Positions 42,356 to 50,474 of a DNA stretch of 64,000 nt are shown here, one piece after another. The DNA is taken from assembly GCF_019218295.1 (NCBI RefSeq), contig NZ_JAHUZF010000004.1, positions 124,001 through 188,000 on the forward strand. Reading direction: 5' to 3'. How positions within the stretch are numbered: position 1 is the stretch's first letter; each line of letters opens with the position of its first letter. The DNA is from Maritimibacter sp. DP1N21-5 (GTDB lineage: Bacteria > Pseudomonadota > Alphaproteobacteria > Rhodobacterales > Rhodobacteraceae). The notes below the pieces were generated by a model. The model ran no database searches and was not told the origin of the DNA. It saw only the letters and a list, made by a program, of their open reading frames with translations. A program made the translations under genes and the position numbers.

Positions 42356-42608
42356 GCTTCACTCCACTGTCAGGGGCAGGATGGCTGACCTTCCTAACGA
42401 TTGCCTCGCGATTTCGGTTGCAGGAGCGCGGATTTTTGCACGGTCTTCGCGCAGAAGTGGGTTTTCGTCGAATTTTTTTGCAGGTATCGGATCACCCTAT
42501 GCCGCAACGCGGCGTCCATCTGCTGCACCTGCGAGAATCGCTTGGCATCTCTTGCGCAATAATCTATCCCGGATCGCGAATTGGACGTAACAAACTTGCG
42601 AGGCGATC
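42356..42608. promoter_or_regulatory. Divergent dgcN/mcl1 control region
   Basis: A 253-bp AT-richer gap. Two direct repeats TTTTTGCA (42433-42440 and 42475-42482) are 42 bp apart, about four helical turns, so they would face the same side of the DNA. A perfect palindrome TTGCGCAA lies at 42552-42559. These motifs resemble operators of the RamB/ScfR-type regulators of acetate and acyl-CoA pathways. A near-ECF motif (GCAAC-N17-CGTT, minus strand 42421-42396) has one mismatch and is only noted. Confidence 0.45.
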
Positions 42609-43568
42609 ATGTCTTTCCGAATCCAGCCCGCCGCTCCGGCCCGTCCGAACCGCTGCCAGCTCTTCGGCCCCGGCTCGAACACCAAGCTCTTCGCGAAAAT
42701 GGCAGCCTCCGACGCGGATGTGATCAACCTCGATCTGGAGGACTCGGTGTCGCCCTCGGACAAGGACACGGCCCGCGCCAACGTGATCGAGGCGATCAAC
42801 ACCGTGGACTGGGGGAAAAAGACGCTCTCGGTGCGTATCAACGGTCTCGACACCCCCTATTGGTATCGCGACGTGGTCGATGTGCTCGAACAGGGAGGCG
42901 ACAGGCTTGACCAGATCATGATCCCGAAGGTGGGGTGCGCGGGTGACATCTATGCCGTCGATGCTCTGGTGACGGCGATCGAGCGCGCCAAGGGCCGCAC
43001 CAAGCCGATCAACTTCGAGGTCATTATCGAAAGCGCGGCAGGCATCGCCCATGTGGAGGAAATCGCGGCGGCCTCGCCCCGGCTGGTCGCCATGTCTCTG
43101 GGTGCGGCCGATTTCGCGGCCTCGATGGGCATGCAGACCACCGGGATCGGCGGCACGCAGGAAGACTACTACATGCTCCGCGAGGGCCAGAAGTACTGGT
43201 CGGATCCGTGGCACTGGGCGCAGACCGCCATCGTCGCGGCCTGCCGGACGCATGGGCTTCTGCCGGTGGACGGGCCCTTTGGCGATTTCTCGGACGACGA
43301 CGGCTTTATCGCGCAGTCGCTGCGCTCTGCCACGCTCGGCATGGTCGGGAAATGGGCGATCCACCCGAAACAGATCGCGCTGGCCAACCAGGTCTTCACG
43401 CCATCCGAGGCCAAGGTGGCCGAAGCGCGCGAAATCCTCGCCGCGATGGAAGAAGCCAAGGCGACCGGCGCGGGCGCGACGGTCTACAAGGGCCGGCTGG
43501 TCGACATCGCGTCGATCAAGCAGGCCGAGGTGATCGTGAAACAGGCGGAACTGATCTCCGGAGCGTAA
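42609..43568 (+). CDS. mcl1: L-malyl-CoA / beta-methylmalyl-CoA lyase
   Basis: A 319-residue CitE-family lyase that splits beta-methylmalyl-CoA to glyoxylate and propionyl-CoA, and L-malyl-CoA to acetyl-CoA and glyoxylate, in the ethylmalonyl-CoA pathway. The sequence matches Rhodobacter Mcl1 closely from memory, from MSFRIQPAAPARPNRCQLFGPGS through VINLDLEDSV, RINGLDTP, IESAAGIAHVEEIAA, GIGGTQEDYYML, HWAQTAIVAACRTHGLLPVDGPFGDF and GMVGKWAIHPKQIALAN. It marks assimilation of acetate or C2 compounds without a glyoxylate bypass. The start is ATG 42609. Confidence 0.96.
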   Translation: MSFRIQPAAPARPNRCQLFGPGSNTKLFAKMAASDADVINLDLEDSVSPSDKDTARANVIEAINTVDWGKKTLSVRINGLDTPYWYRDVVDVLEQGGDRLDQIMIPKVGCAGDIYAVDALVTAIERAKGRTKPINFEVIIESAAGIAHVEEIAAASPRLVAMSLGAADFAASMGMQTTGIGGTQEDYYMLREGQKYWSDPWHWAQTAIVAACRTHGLLPVDGPFGDFSDDDGFIAQSLRSATLGMVGKWAIHPKQIALANQVFTPSEAKVAEAREILAAMEEAKATGAGATVYKGRLVDIASIKQAEVIVKQAELISGA

Positions 43569-43578
43569 ACGCAACACT

Positions 43579-43604
43579 GCCCGTCCGGTCCCTGCCGGGC
43601 GGGC
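43579..43604. terminator. Hairpin between convergent mcl1 and zinc-ribbon gene
   Basis: GCCCGTCCGG (43579-43588) pairs with CCGGGCGGGC (43595-43604) with one G-T pair and a 6-nt loop. No T-run, but it lies in the 48-bp gap between convergent genes. Confidence 0.5.
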
Positions 43605-43616
43605 GCCGACCCCAGG

Positions 43617-44477
43617 TCAACTGGCCTGTGCCGCGCTTTCCAAACGTGCGACGGCGTCGACCACCATCGCATTGATCCAGGCGATGAACCCGTTCACGAG
43701 GTCGACATATTGCGCCATGATCCCTGCGCTTGCCGGCAGGAGGTCGACGATCCTCGGCGCGAGCAGGTAGAGCCCCAGCGCCAGTGCCGCGAGGATCAGG
43801 ACGGCTGAGAAACCGCGCCGGAAGCCGGACGACCCCTTCTGGGCAAATTCGCTGATCTCGGGGGTGGGCGCCGGGTCGCTGTGGTCGGTCCCCCGGTTTC
43901 CGTCGAGGGTGGAGTTGATCTCTTCGATGTCGGGGAAAACCTCGCGCCCGCGCCGTTCGGCCAGCGTGGCCGGCTCGGGCTCCGGTTCGGGTTCCGGCTC
44001 GACCTCGGGTTCGAGGGTCTCGCCCTCTTCGATGCCGCGCATGCGGGCCATCCGTTCACGCGCGATCCGGCGACGTTCGGCTTCCGGGTCGCCGTAGGCG
44101 CCTATGCCAAGCTCCTCCTGCACCTCCACGCTTTCGCGCGACCGGGCGTCCAGCTCGCGCTGGGCTTCGGTTTCGAGGATGTCGCGTACGTTGTCCGACA
44201 TCGGGCGACGGGGCGGCGCAGGATGCGGCGGCTCGTCGGTGATGTCTTCTGGCAGATCGTCGTCGTCTTCGTCCGCGTCGACATAGTCGGCGTGATCGTC
44301 CTCGGGCAGCGGCGCTGGCTCCGAGCCGGCATCGTCCGCGTCACCGACCCCCCAGTTCGCCGGGCGCTGGAACCATGCGTGCCCGCAATTCGAGCATTGG
44401 ACGTCACGCCCACCCTCGGGGATCACGCGATCATCGACCTCGTATTGCGCACCGCAATTCGGGCATACCAACCGCAT
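43617..44477 (-). CDS. Zinc-ribbon (MJ0042-type) membrane protein
   Basis: A 286-residue protein that begins with a zinc ribbon (MRLVCPNCGAQYEVDDRVIPEGGRDVQCSNCGHAW; CxxC...CxxC at about 5, 8, 28, 31), continues with a long acidic linker including an EPEPEPEP repeat (about 160-170), and ends with a transmembrane helix (VLILAALALGLYLLAPRIVDLL) and a short helical tail. MJ0042-type proteins are common in alphaproteobacteria and of unknown function. It is divergent from ftsE. Confidence 0.85.
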   Translation of the reverse strand: MRLVCPNCGAQYEVDDRVIPEGGRDVQCSNCGHAWFQRPANWGVGDADDAGSEPAPLPEDDHADYVDADEDDDDLPEDITDEPPHPAPPRRPMSDNVRDILETEAQRELDARSRESVEVQEELGIGAYGDPEAERRRIARERMARMRGIEEGETLEPEVEPEPEPEPEPATLAERRGREVFPDIEEINSTLDGNRGTDHSDPAPTPEISEFAQKGSSGFRRGFSAVLILAALALGLYLLAPRIVDLLPASAGIMAQYVDLVNGFIAWINAMVVDAVARLESAAQAS

Positions 44478-44654
44478 TCGCCCTGATCCCCCGCTCTCGC
44501 ATTTTGTCGTGGCAGGCGAAGCACCTGCCATTTGGCCATACTATGGGGAGCAAATCATGAAGAATCAAACCATTGCAATCGCGCCGTTGCAACAATCTGA
44601 CCTGTGGGGCAAAACTGTGCAGAGCCGAACGGGGAGGCCAAAAGGGGGCGTCAA

Positions 44655-45329
44655 GTGATCGAGTTTCAGGAAGTCTCCTATGGCTATCGCGGAGGCGGCC
44701 CGCTTCTCGCGGATATTTCGCTAAAGCTCGCGCCGGGATCGTTCCATTTTCTCACCGGGCCCTCAGGGGCCGGCAAGACCACGCTGATGAAGCTGTGCTA
44801 CGGCGCGCTTGTGCCGACGAGCGGGCGGATGATGCTGTTCGATCAGGACGTGCGCCAGATGACGCGCGACGACGTGGCCGAGACGCGCCGCCGGATCGGC
44901 GTCGTCCATCAGGACGTGCAGTTTCTCGACCATCTGTCCCTTGCCGAAAACGTTGCGCTGCCGCTCATGGTGTCGGGCAACAAGGCGGATATGGCCGACC
45001 TTGACGACCTTCTGGGCTGGGTGGGGCTATCGGGTCAGATCGAGGCGCTTCCCCCCGAACTGTCGGGCGGCGAACGCCAGCGGGCCGCGCTGGCCCGTGC
45101 CGTGATCATGTCACCCGAGGTCATCCTGGCCGATGAACCGACGGGCAACGTCGATTGGGAGATGTCGCTCAGGCTTCTCCAGCTCCTGGTCGAACTCAAC
45201 CGCATGGGCAAGACGGTGCTCATTGCGACCCATGACATGAACCTGATCCGGCAGGCTCGCGGGCAGGTGCAGGCGCGGGTGCTGCGGATCTCCAACAACC
45301 GGGTGCAACTGGCGGGGGCGGACCTGTGA
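44655..45329 (+). CDS. ftsE: Cell division ATP-binding protein FtsE
   Basis: The ABC ATPase of the FtsEX complex, which controls septal peptidoglycan hydrolases. 224 residues: Walker A GPSGAGKTT (about 35-43), Q-loop HQDVQF, signature LSGGERQRAALARA (about 138-151), Walker B VILADEPTGNVD, H-loop IATHDMNL. GTG 44655 gives the family-typical N-terminus VIEFQEVSYGYRGG; an ATG at 44604 would add 17 residues. It overlaps ftsX by GTGA. Confidence 0.93.
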   Translation: MIEFQEVSYGYRGGGPLLADISLKLAPGSFHFLTGPSGAGKTTLMKLCYGALVPTSGRMMLFDQDVRQMTRDDVAETRRRIGVVHQDVQFLDHLSLAENVALPLMVSGNKADMADLDDLLGWVGLSGQIEALPPELSGGERQRAALARAVIMSPEVILADEPTGNVDWEMSLRLLQLLVELNRMGKTVLIATHDMNLIRQARGQVQARVLRISNNRVQLAGADL

Positions 45330-46234
45330 TCGAGCGTTTCCTCACCCCGCTGCTCGCGCTCATCGGCGGCGATGCCCAGGCCGACCGGGTCGTGCCGCCC
45401 ACCGGCTTCACCGCGCGCCTTACGCTCTTCGCCTCGGGTGCGATGGCGTTCCTCGCGGTCTTCGCACTCGCGCTGTCTCTGGCCACCGGGCGGCTTGCCG
45501 ACCGCTGGGGCGAGGCGCTGGCGCAATCCTCCACCATTCGTGTCTCTGCGCCGGATGGGCAAGTCGAACAACAGGTGCTGGCCGTCATGTCGGTGCTCGA
45601 AACCACCCCCGGCATCGCCAATGCCCGTGTGCTGACCGACGAGGAACAGCGCGCGCTCCTCGAGCCCTGGTTCGGGCCCGACCTGCCGATCGACACGTTG
45701 CCCGTGCCCAAGCTCATCGAAGTGATCGAAGAGGGGGAGGGCTACGATTCCGACGGGCTGCGTCAGCGGCTTGCCGGTGAAGCGCCCGGCGCGGTGCTGG
45801 ACGACCATACGCGGTGGCGCGAGCCGCTGGTGCGTGCCGCTTCGCGTCTGCGCGGGCTGGGCGCGATCTCGATCGTCCTCATTGCCGCCACGACGGGGGC
45901 CATGATCACGCTCGCGGCCAATGCCGCCCTTGCCGCAAATGCGCAGGTCATCCATGTGCTGCGCCTCGTCGGCGCGATGGACAGCTATATCGCCGGAGCC
46001 TTCGTTCGGCGCTTCACGCTGCGCGCGCTCGCGGGGTCGGCCATCGGGACCCTCGTGGGCACGGTAATGATCCTGCTCCTGCCCTCGGCGGACGTCGGAG
46101 GTGGTTTCCTGACCGGCCTCGGGTTCCGGGGCTGGCATTGGCTCCTGCCTCTCGCTATTCCGGTCCTCGCCGCGCTGGTCGCTTTCGCCGCGACCCGTCG
46201 CGCGGCGCTGGTCACGTTACGGGAATTGTCCTGA
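45326..46234 (+). CDS. ftsX: Cell division protein FtsX
   Basis: The membrane subunit of FtsEX, 302 residues, with four helices: one near the N-terminus (LTLFASGAMAFLAVFALALSLATG), an extracytoplasmic domain of about 115 residues, then three C-terminal helices (ISIVLIAATTGAMITLAANAAL, ALAGSAIGTLVGTVMILLLP and WLLPLAIPVLAALVAFAA). GTG start overlaps ftsE by 4 bp; the stop overlaps plsC by 1 bp. Confidence 0.9.
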   Translation: MIERFLTPLLALIGGDAQADRVVPPTGFTARLTLFASGAMAFLAVFALALSLATGRLADRWGEALAQSSTIRVSAPDGQVEQQVLAVMSVLETTPGIANARVLTDEEQRALLEPWFGPDLPIDTLPVPKLIEVIEEGEGYDSDGLRQRLAGEAPGAVLDDHTRWREPLVRAASRLRGLGAISIVLIAATTGAMITLAANAALAANAQVIHVLRLVGAMDSYIAGAFVRRFTLRALAGSAIGTLVGTVMILLLPSADVGGGFLTGLGFRGWHWLLPLAIPVLAALVAFAATRRAALVTLRELS

Positions 46235-46968
46235 TGCAATGGCTTCGGTCGTTACTGTTCATCGCTCTCATGTATGTGGTGATGGGGGTCATGGGGATCG
46301 CCTATTTCATCCCCACGCTGATCAATCGGGACATGGCCTATGTCGCGGTGGATCATTACACCAAGACGGTGCGCTGGCTTGCTCATCACATCGTCGGCCT
46401 GCGCTCGGAAATCCGGGGGACAGTGCCGACCGACGAGGTCCTGATCTGCTCCAAGCATCAGAGCTTCTTCGACATCATCCTGATCGTCTCGGCGGTTCCG
46501 CGTCCGAAATTCATCATGAAGAAGCAGCTCAAATGGGCGCCGGTCCTTGGCTATTACGCCAAGGCCATCGGTTGCGTGCCGGTCGACCGGGGCAAGCGGG
46601 GCGCGGCGGTGAAGCAGATGCTCGCCGATGTCGCCTCGGGGCGATCGCGACCGGGACAGCTAATCATCTTCCCGCAAGGCACGCGGGTCGCCGCCGGGGC
46701 CAAGAAACCCTACAAGGTGGGGGCCGCGGCGCTTTATTCCGGCTCGGGACAGACCGCCATTCCGGCGGCCACCAACGTGGGTGTCTTCTGGCCGCGCCAC
46801 GGAATCCTGCGCAAACCCGGTCTGGCCGTGGTCGAGTTTCTTGATCCCATCGAGCCGGGGCTGGAGGTGACCGCCTTTACGATGAAGCTGGAACAGGTGA
46901 TCGAGGAGAACTCGAACCGTCTGATGCGGGAGGCGGGGTTCGACCCTGACATTCATGCGGCGGATTGA
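46234..46968 (+). CDS. plsC: 1-acyl-sn-glycerol-3-phosphate acyltransferase
   Basis: Adds an acyl chain to lysophosphatidate in phospholipid synthesis. 244 residues: one N-terminal helix (WLRSLLFIALMYVVMGVMGIAYFI), the catalytic HX4D motif in CSKHQSFFDIIL (about 70-81), KKQLKWAPVLGYYAKAIGCVPVDRG, and a variant of the EGTR motif, FPQGTR. ATG 46234 overlaps the ftsX stop by 1 bp (TGATG). The next gene starts 14 bp inside its end. Confidence 0.93.
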   Translation: MQWLRSLLFIALMYVVMGVMGIAYFIPTLINRDMAYVAVDHYTKTVRWLAHHIVGLRSEIRGTVPTDEVLICSKHQSFFDIILIVSAVPRPKFIMKKQLKWAPVLGYYAKAIGCVPVDRGKRGAAVKQMLADVASGRSRPGQLIIFPQGTRVAAGAKKPYKVGAAALYSGSGQTAIPAATNVGVFWPRHGILRKPGLAVVEFLDPIEPGLEVTAFTMKLEQVIEENSNRLMREAGFDPDIHAAD

Positions 46969-47566
46969 GGATATCGCATCGCTGGAAGCGATCTACGATA
47001 CCGCCAAACCCTCGGACGCGGCGATCCGCAAGGTGACCGCGCATCTCACGCCAGCCTATCGTCGCTGGATCGAAGCCTCGCGATTCTGCGTGGTCTCGAC
47101 CGCCGGGCCGGAAGGAACCGACACTTCGCCGCGGGGGAACGATGGTCCCGTCGTGCGGATCGTCGATCCCGTGACGCTGGTGCTGCCGGACTGGCGGGGC
47201 AACAAGCGGCTCGATACGCTGCGCAATATCGTTCGCGACGGGCGCATCTCGGTGATGTTCTTCGTGCCCGGCTCGGGCAATGTGGTGCGTGTGAACGGGC
47301 AGGCCATGGTCACCGACGACGCGGCGCTTTGTGCAAGCTTCGAGCAGCAGGGCAAGCACCCGCAGACCTGCACCGTGATCTCGGTCACCGAGGTTTATGC
47401 ACAATGTGCCCGCGCGATCATGCGTGCGGGTCTTTGGTCGGGCGCGGACGAGAGCGCCGGGCTTCCCACCATGGGTGAGATGCTGCGGGACGCGACGAAG
47501 GGCGAGGTGGACGGCGAAGGCTACGACCTCGATTGGGCCGCGCGGGCAAAAGATACGATGTGGTAG
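46955..47566 (+). CDS. Pyridoxamine 5'-phosphate oxidase family (MSMEG_1061-like) FMN protein
   Basis: A 203-residue split-barrel flavin-binding protein. Features: LTPAYRRWIEASRFCVVSTAGPEGTDTSPRGNDGPVVRIVDPVTLVLPDWRGNKRLDTLRNIV, typical of the MSMEG_1061 FMN-dependent PPOX subgroup, and VPGSGNVVRVNGQAMV. Related enzymes reduce small molecules or detoxify with F420 or FMN; no substrate is known. It ends 10 bp from the convergent accA and starts inside plsC, so it is in the ftsEX-plsC operon. Confidence 0.85.
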   Translation: MRRIEDIASLEAIYDTAKPSDAAIRKVTAHLTPAYRRWIEASRFCVVSTAGPEGTDTSPRGNDGPVVRIVDPVTLVLPDWRGNKRLDTLRNIVRDGRISVMFFVPGSGNVVRVNGQAMVTDDAALCASFEQQGKHPQTCTVISVTEVYAQCARAIMRAGLWSGADESAGLPTMGEMLRDATKGEVDGEGYDLDWAARAKDTMW

Positions 47567-47576
47567 AAAGCCCCGG

Positions 47577-48539
47577 TCAGGCTGCCAGACCTTTGGACCC
47601 CATGGAGAGGAACTTTTCGCGACGGGATTTGCGCAGCGCGTCGGGCTTTTTCTTGGCGAGCGCCTTCAACTCGGTCTCGATGGCCTGCCCGACAGCGGCG
47701 ATGGTATCCTTCCGGCCGCGATGGGCACCGCCCACGGGCTCCGGGATGATCCGGTCGATCACGCCCAGCGACTTGAGGTCCTGAGCGGTCAGCCGCAGCG
47801 CCTCGGCGGCTTCGCGCATCTTTTCGGCGTCCTTCCACAGGATCGCGGCGCAGCCTTCGGGCGAAATCACCGAATAGACCGAATGCTCGAGCATCATGAC
47901 CGTATTGCCCGATGCGAAAGCCACCGCGCCGCCTGAACCGCCCTCGCCGATGATCACCGAAATCAGCGGCACCCGCAGCGACAGGCATTTCTGCGTCGAG
48001 CGCGCGATGGCCTCGGACTGGCCACGCTCTTCCGCGCCCTTGCCGGGATAGGCGCCCGACGTGTCCACGAGTGCGATGACCGGAAGGCCGAAGCGGTCGG
48101 CAAGGTCCATGAGCCGGATCGCCTTGCGGTAGCCTTCGGGCCGGGCCATGCCGAAGTTCCGCTCGATGCGGCTCTTCGTGTCGTGGCCCTTTTCCAGGCC
48201 GATCACCACGACCGGCTGATCGCCCAGCCGCGCGAGACCGCCCATCACCGCGTGGTCGTCGGCGAAGTTCCGGTCACCGGCCAGCGGCGTGTATTCGGTG
48301 AAGAGCGCTTCGATATAGTCCTTGCAGTGGGGCCGCTCGGGATGACGCGCAACCTGGCATTTGCGCCAGGGGGTCAGGCCCTTGTAGAGGTCCTTGAGCA
48401 TCTGCTCGGCCTTGCGGTCGAGCGCCTTTGCCTCGCCTTCCACATCCATCTCGGCATTCGCCCGCGCCATGGCGCGGAGTTCCTCGGCCTTGCCTTCGAT
48501 CTCAGCAAGCGGCTTTTCGAAGTCGAGATAGTTGGTCAT
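47577..48539 (-). CDS. accA: Acetyl-CoA carboxylase carboxyltransferase subunit alpha
   Basis: The alpha subunit of acetyl-CoA carboxylase carboxyltransferase, partner of AccD. 320 residues. [24 protein letters not shown] at the N-terminus, then [53 protein letters not shown] [24 protein letters not shown] and [44 protein letters not shown] 48539 is the family start; the longer frame is not used. Confidence 0.97.
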   Translation of the reverse strand: MTNYLDFEKPLAEIEGKAEELRAMARANAEMDVEGEAKALDRKAEQMLKDLYKGLTPWRKCQVARHPERPHCKDYIEALFTEYTPLAGDRNFADDHAVMGGLARLGDQPVVVIGLEKGHDTKSRIERNFGMARPEGYRKAIRLMDLADRFGLPVIALVDTSGAYPGKGAEERGQSEAIARSTQKCLSLRVPLISVIIGEGGSGGAVAFASGNTVMMLEHSVYSVISPEGCAAILWKDAEKMREAAEALRLTAQDLKSLGVIDRIIPEPVGGAHRGRKDTIAAVGQAIETELKALAKKKPDALRKSRREKFLSMGSKGLAA

Positions 48540-48659
48540 CGGATGCCTCAACGTGGTTTGGCCCGATATAAGGTGGGGAAGGGGCTGATTGCAACTCGGC
48601 AAGATTTGTGACCCCGACCCGTGGCATGTCTGCGGGGCAGCAAGAAGGCGGAAGACGGC

Positions 48660-49496
48660 ATGGCCAATGACTATGATCAGCGATTGCTCCGGGTTCTGGA
48701 CTATGTCTACGAGCATCTGGACGGCGACCTGTCGCTCGACGCCCTGTCTGACGTCGCGGCCCTGTCGCGGTTCCATTTTCACCGCGTGTTCACGGCAATC
48801 ACCGGCGAATCCATTGCCGTCTTCATCCGGCGGGTGCGGCTGCACCGGGCGGGAATCCTGCTACTGACAACGGACAGGACCGTGGCCGAGATCGCTGCCA
48901 CGGTCGGATACCCGAACCCGAAAAGCTTTGCGCGGACCTTCCGGGAGGGGTTCGGTCGCACGCCCGCGGAATTTCGCGCACATGGGACGCCGTTGCCTCC
49001 ACTGCGGCTTGGCAAACAAGGAGTGACGCAGATGTATGACGTGCAAATCACCGACGAACCGGACCGGCGTCTCGCGGTCGTGTCCCACAGGGGTTCCTAT
49101 CTCGGGATCGGGCAGGCCTTCGACAAGGCGGGAACCACCGTCATGGCGCGTGGAATGGGACCGAACCTTGGGGCGATGCTCGGCGTCTACTTCAGCGATC
49201 CGCAGAACGTGGCGGAAGAGGATCTGGAGAGCGCCGCCGGGTTCGAGATTGCCGAAGGGGTCGAGATCGCGCCACCTTTGGAAGAGCTGCGTCTGCTGGG
49301 TGGAAAACATGCGGTCCTGCGCCATGTGGGGCCCTACACGGGGCTTGCGGCGGCCTATCAGTATCTCTACGCCGACTGGCTTCCCGGTTCGGGCGAGGTG
49401 CCGCGCGACGGACCGCCTTGGGAGCTCTACGTCAACACGCCGATGGACACGGCGCCCGAAACGCTCGTGACGCTGATCGGGATGCCGCTGGCATGA
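48660..49496 (+). CDS. AraC-family regulator fused to a GyrI-like sensor
   Basis: A 278-residue protein with an N-terminal AraC DNA-binding domain (two HTH motifs, about 5-105: [40 protein letters not shown] and [33 protein letters not shown]) and a C-terminal GyrI-like ligand-binding domain (about 120-278: [61 protein letters not shown]). The architecture is that of E. coli Rob-type and GyrI-fused multidrug or stress sensors. It overlaps the next gene by ATGA. Confidence 0.9.
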   Translation: MANDYDQRLLRVLDYVYEHLDGDLSLDALSDVAALSRFHFHRVFTAITGESIAVFIRRVRLHRAGILLLTTDRTVAEIAATVGYPNPKSFARTFREGFGRTPAEFRAHGTPLPPLRLGKQGVTQMYDVQITDEPDRRLAVVSHRGSYLGIGQAFDKAGTTVMARGMGPNLGAMLGVYFSDPQNVAEEDLESAAGFEIAEGVEIAPPLEELRLLGGKHAVLRHVGPYTGLAAAYQYLYADWLPGSGEVPRDGPPWELYVNTPMDTAPETLVTLIGMPLA

Positions 49497-49836
49497 GTGA
49501 TGCGGCGCAGGGGCTCGCCGCGCTGCGCGCCCTGATCCTGCAAGTGGCGGCCGAGAACAGCATTGCAGTCGAGGAGGCCATTCGCTGGGGGCAGCGGCCT
49601 TCGTCGCGCCGAAAGGATGCTCGCTCCGGATCGGGGTGCCACGGGATGGCCGGGGACTCGCGCTCTTCACCCACTGCCGGACCCCGCTCATCGACACCTT
49701 CCGGGACCGGACGGGCGCCGCCTTCCGGACCGAAGGCACACGGGCGGTTCTGTTCGACGACGTGGAAGATCTGGACGGCACGGCCCTCGCGCCCCTCATA
49801 CTCGGGGCGCTGACCTATCATGAGAGGACATCATGA
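49493..49836 (+). pseudogene. DUF1801 protein interrupted by a one-base deletion
   Basis: Frame 1 from ATG 49493 gives [34 protein letters not shown], then turns to nonsense at about 49594. The next frame continues the family sequence AAFVAPKGCSLRIGVPRDGRGLALFTHC... to the stop at 49834-49836. Adding one C after 49594 would read WGQPAFVAPKGCSLRIG, matching DUF1801 (YdhG-like) proteins. The gene is therefore broken or the base is a sequencing error. It overlaps the start of the next gene by ATGA. Confidence 0.75.
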
Positions 49837-50426
49837 CCGACAAGCTCGACCTGAAGAAGACCGACAAGACCTATTACGGTGGCAAGCCGGGCGAGTGGGC
49901 GCGGGTGACGATCCCGCCTTGCCGCTATCTCTCTGTGAGCGGGCAAGGCGCGCCGGAAGATGCAGCCTATGCGGCGGCGATGGAACGGCTCTATCCCGTG
50001 GCTTATGGCGTGAAGTTCGCGAAGAAGGCCGAGGGCCGGGATTTCGTGGTCCCGCCCCTCTCGACGCAATGGTGGGCCGACGACCCAAGCGCTTTTGGCG
50101 AAGGACGCCGGGACGAATGGCATTGGCAGGCGCTCATTCGGATGCCGGACTTCGTGGAAGCCTCGGACGTCGGGAAGGCGGCGGAGGAAAAGGGCGTAAC
50201 CGGGGTCTCGCTGATCAATCTGATCGAAGGCGAGTGCTTCCAGACGGTACACATCGGCCCCTACAGCGATGAAGGTCCGACCCTGGTGCGCCTGCATGAA
50301 GAGGTCATGCCGGAAGCGCAGGTGACATTTGGCCAGCCTCACCACGAGATTTACCTCTCCGACCCACGCCGCGCGGCCCCGGAAAAGCTGCGCACCGTCA
50401 TTCGGCAACCGGTCGTCCCGCTCTAG
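49833..50426 (+). CDS. GyrI-like small-molecule-binding protein
   Basis: A 197-residue soluble protein of the GyrI-like family (no DNA-binding domain). Typical segments: KLDLKKTDKTYYGGKPGEWARVTIPPCRYLSVSGQGAPEDAAYAAAMERLYPVAYGVKFAKK, WHWQALIRMPDFVE, FQTVHIGPYSDEGPTLVRLHEEVM and HHEIYLSDPRRAAPEKLRTVIRQPV. The closest families are GyrI-like domain proteins of about 200 residues thought to sequester or hydrolyse small molecules. It is in an operon with the AraC/GyrI regulator and the broken DUF1801 gene. Confidence 0.88.
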   Translation: MTDKLDLKKTDKTYYGGKPGEWARVTIPPCRYLSVSGQGAPEDAAYAAAMERLYPVAYGVKFAKKAEGRDFVVPPLSTQWWADDPSAFGEGRRDEWHWQALIRMPDFVEASDVGKAAEEKGVTGVSLINLIEGECFQTVHIGPYSDEGPTLVRLHEEVMPEAQVTFGQPHHEIYLSDPRRAAPEKLRTVIRQPVVPL

Positions 50427-50474
50427 AATGATGCGCCGCGTGGCGTATCGCCCTGTGGACGGGATCCCAAACGG

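Noticed and set aside
42396..42421. GCAAC-N17-CGTT (minus strand) before dgcN as a fourth ECF promoter
   Set aside because: One mismatch in the -35 box; not counted with the three exact motifs.
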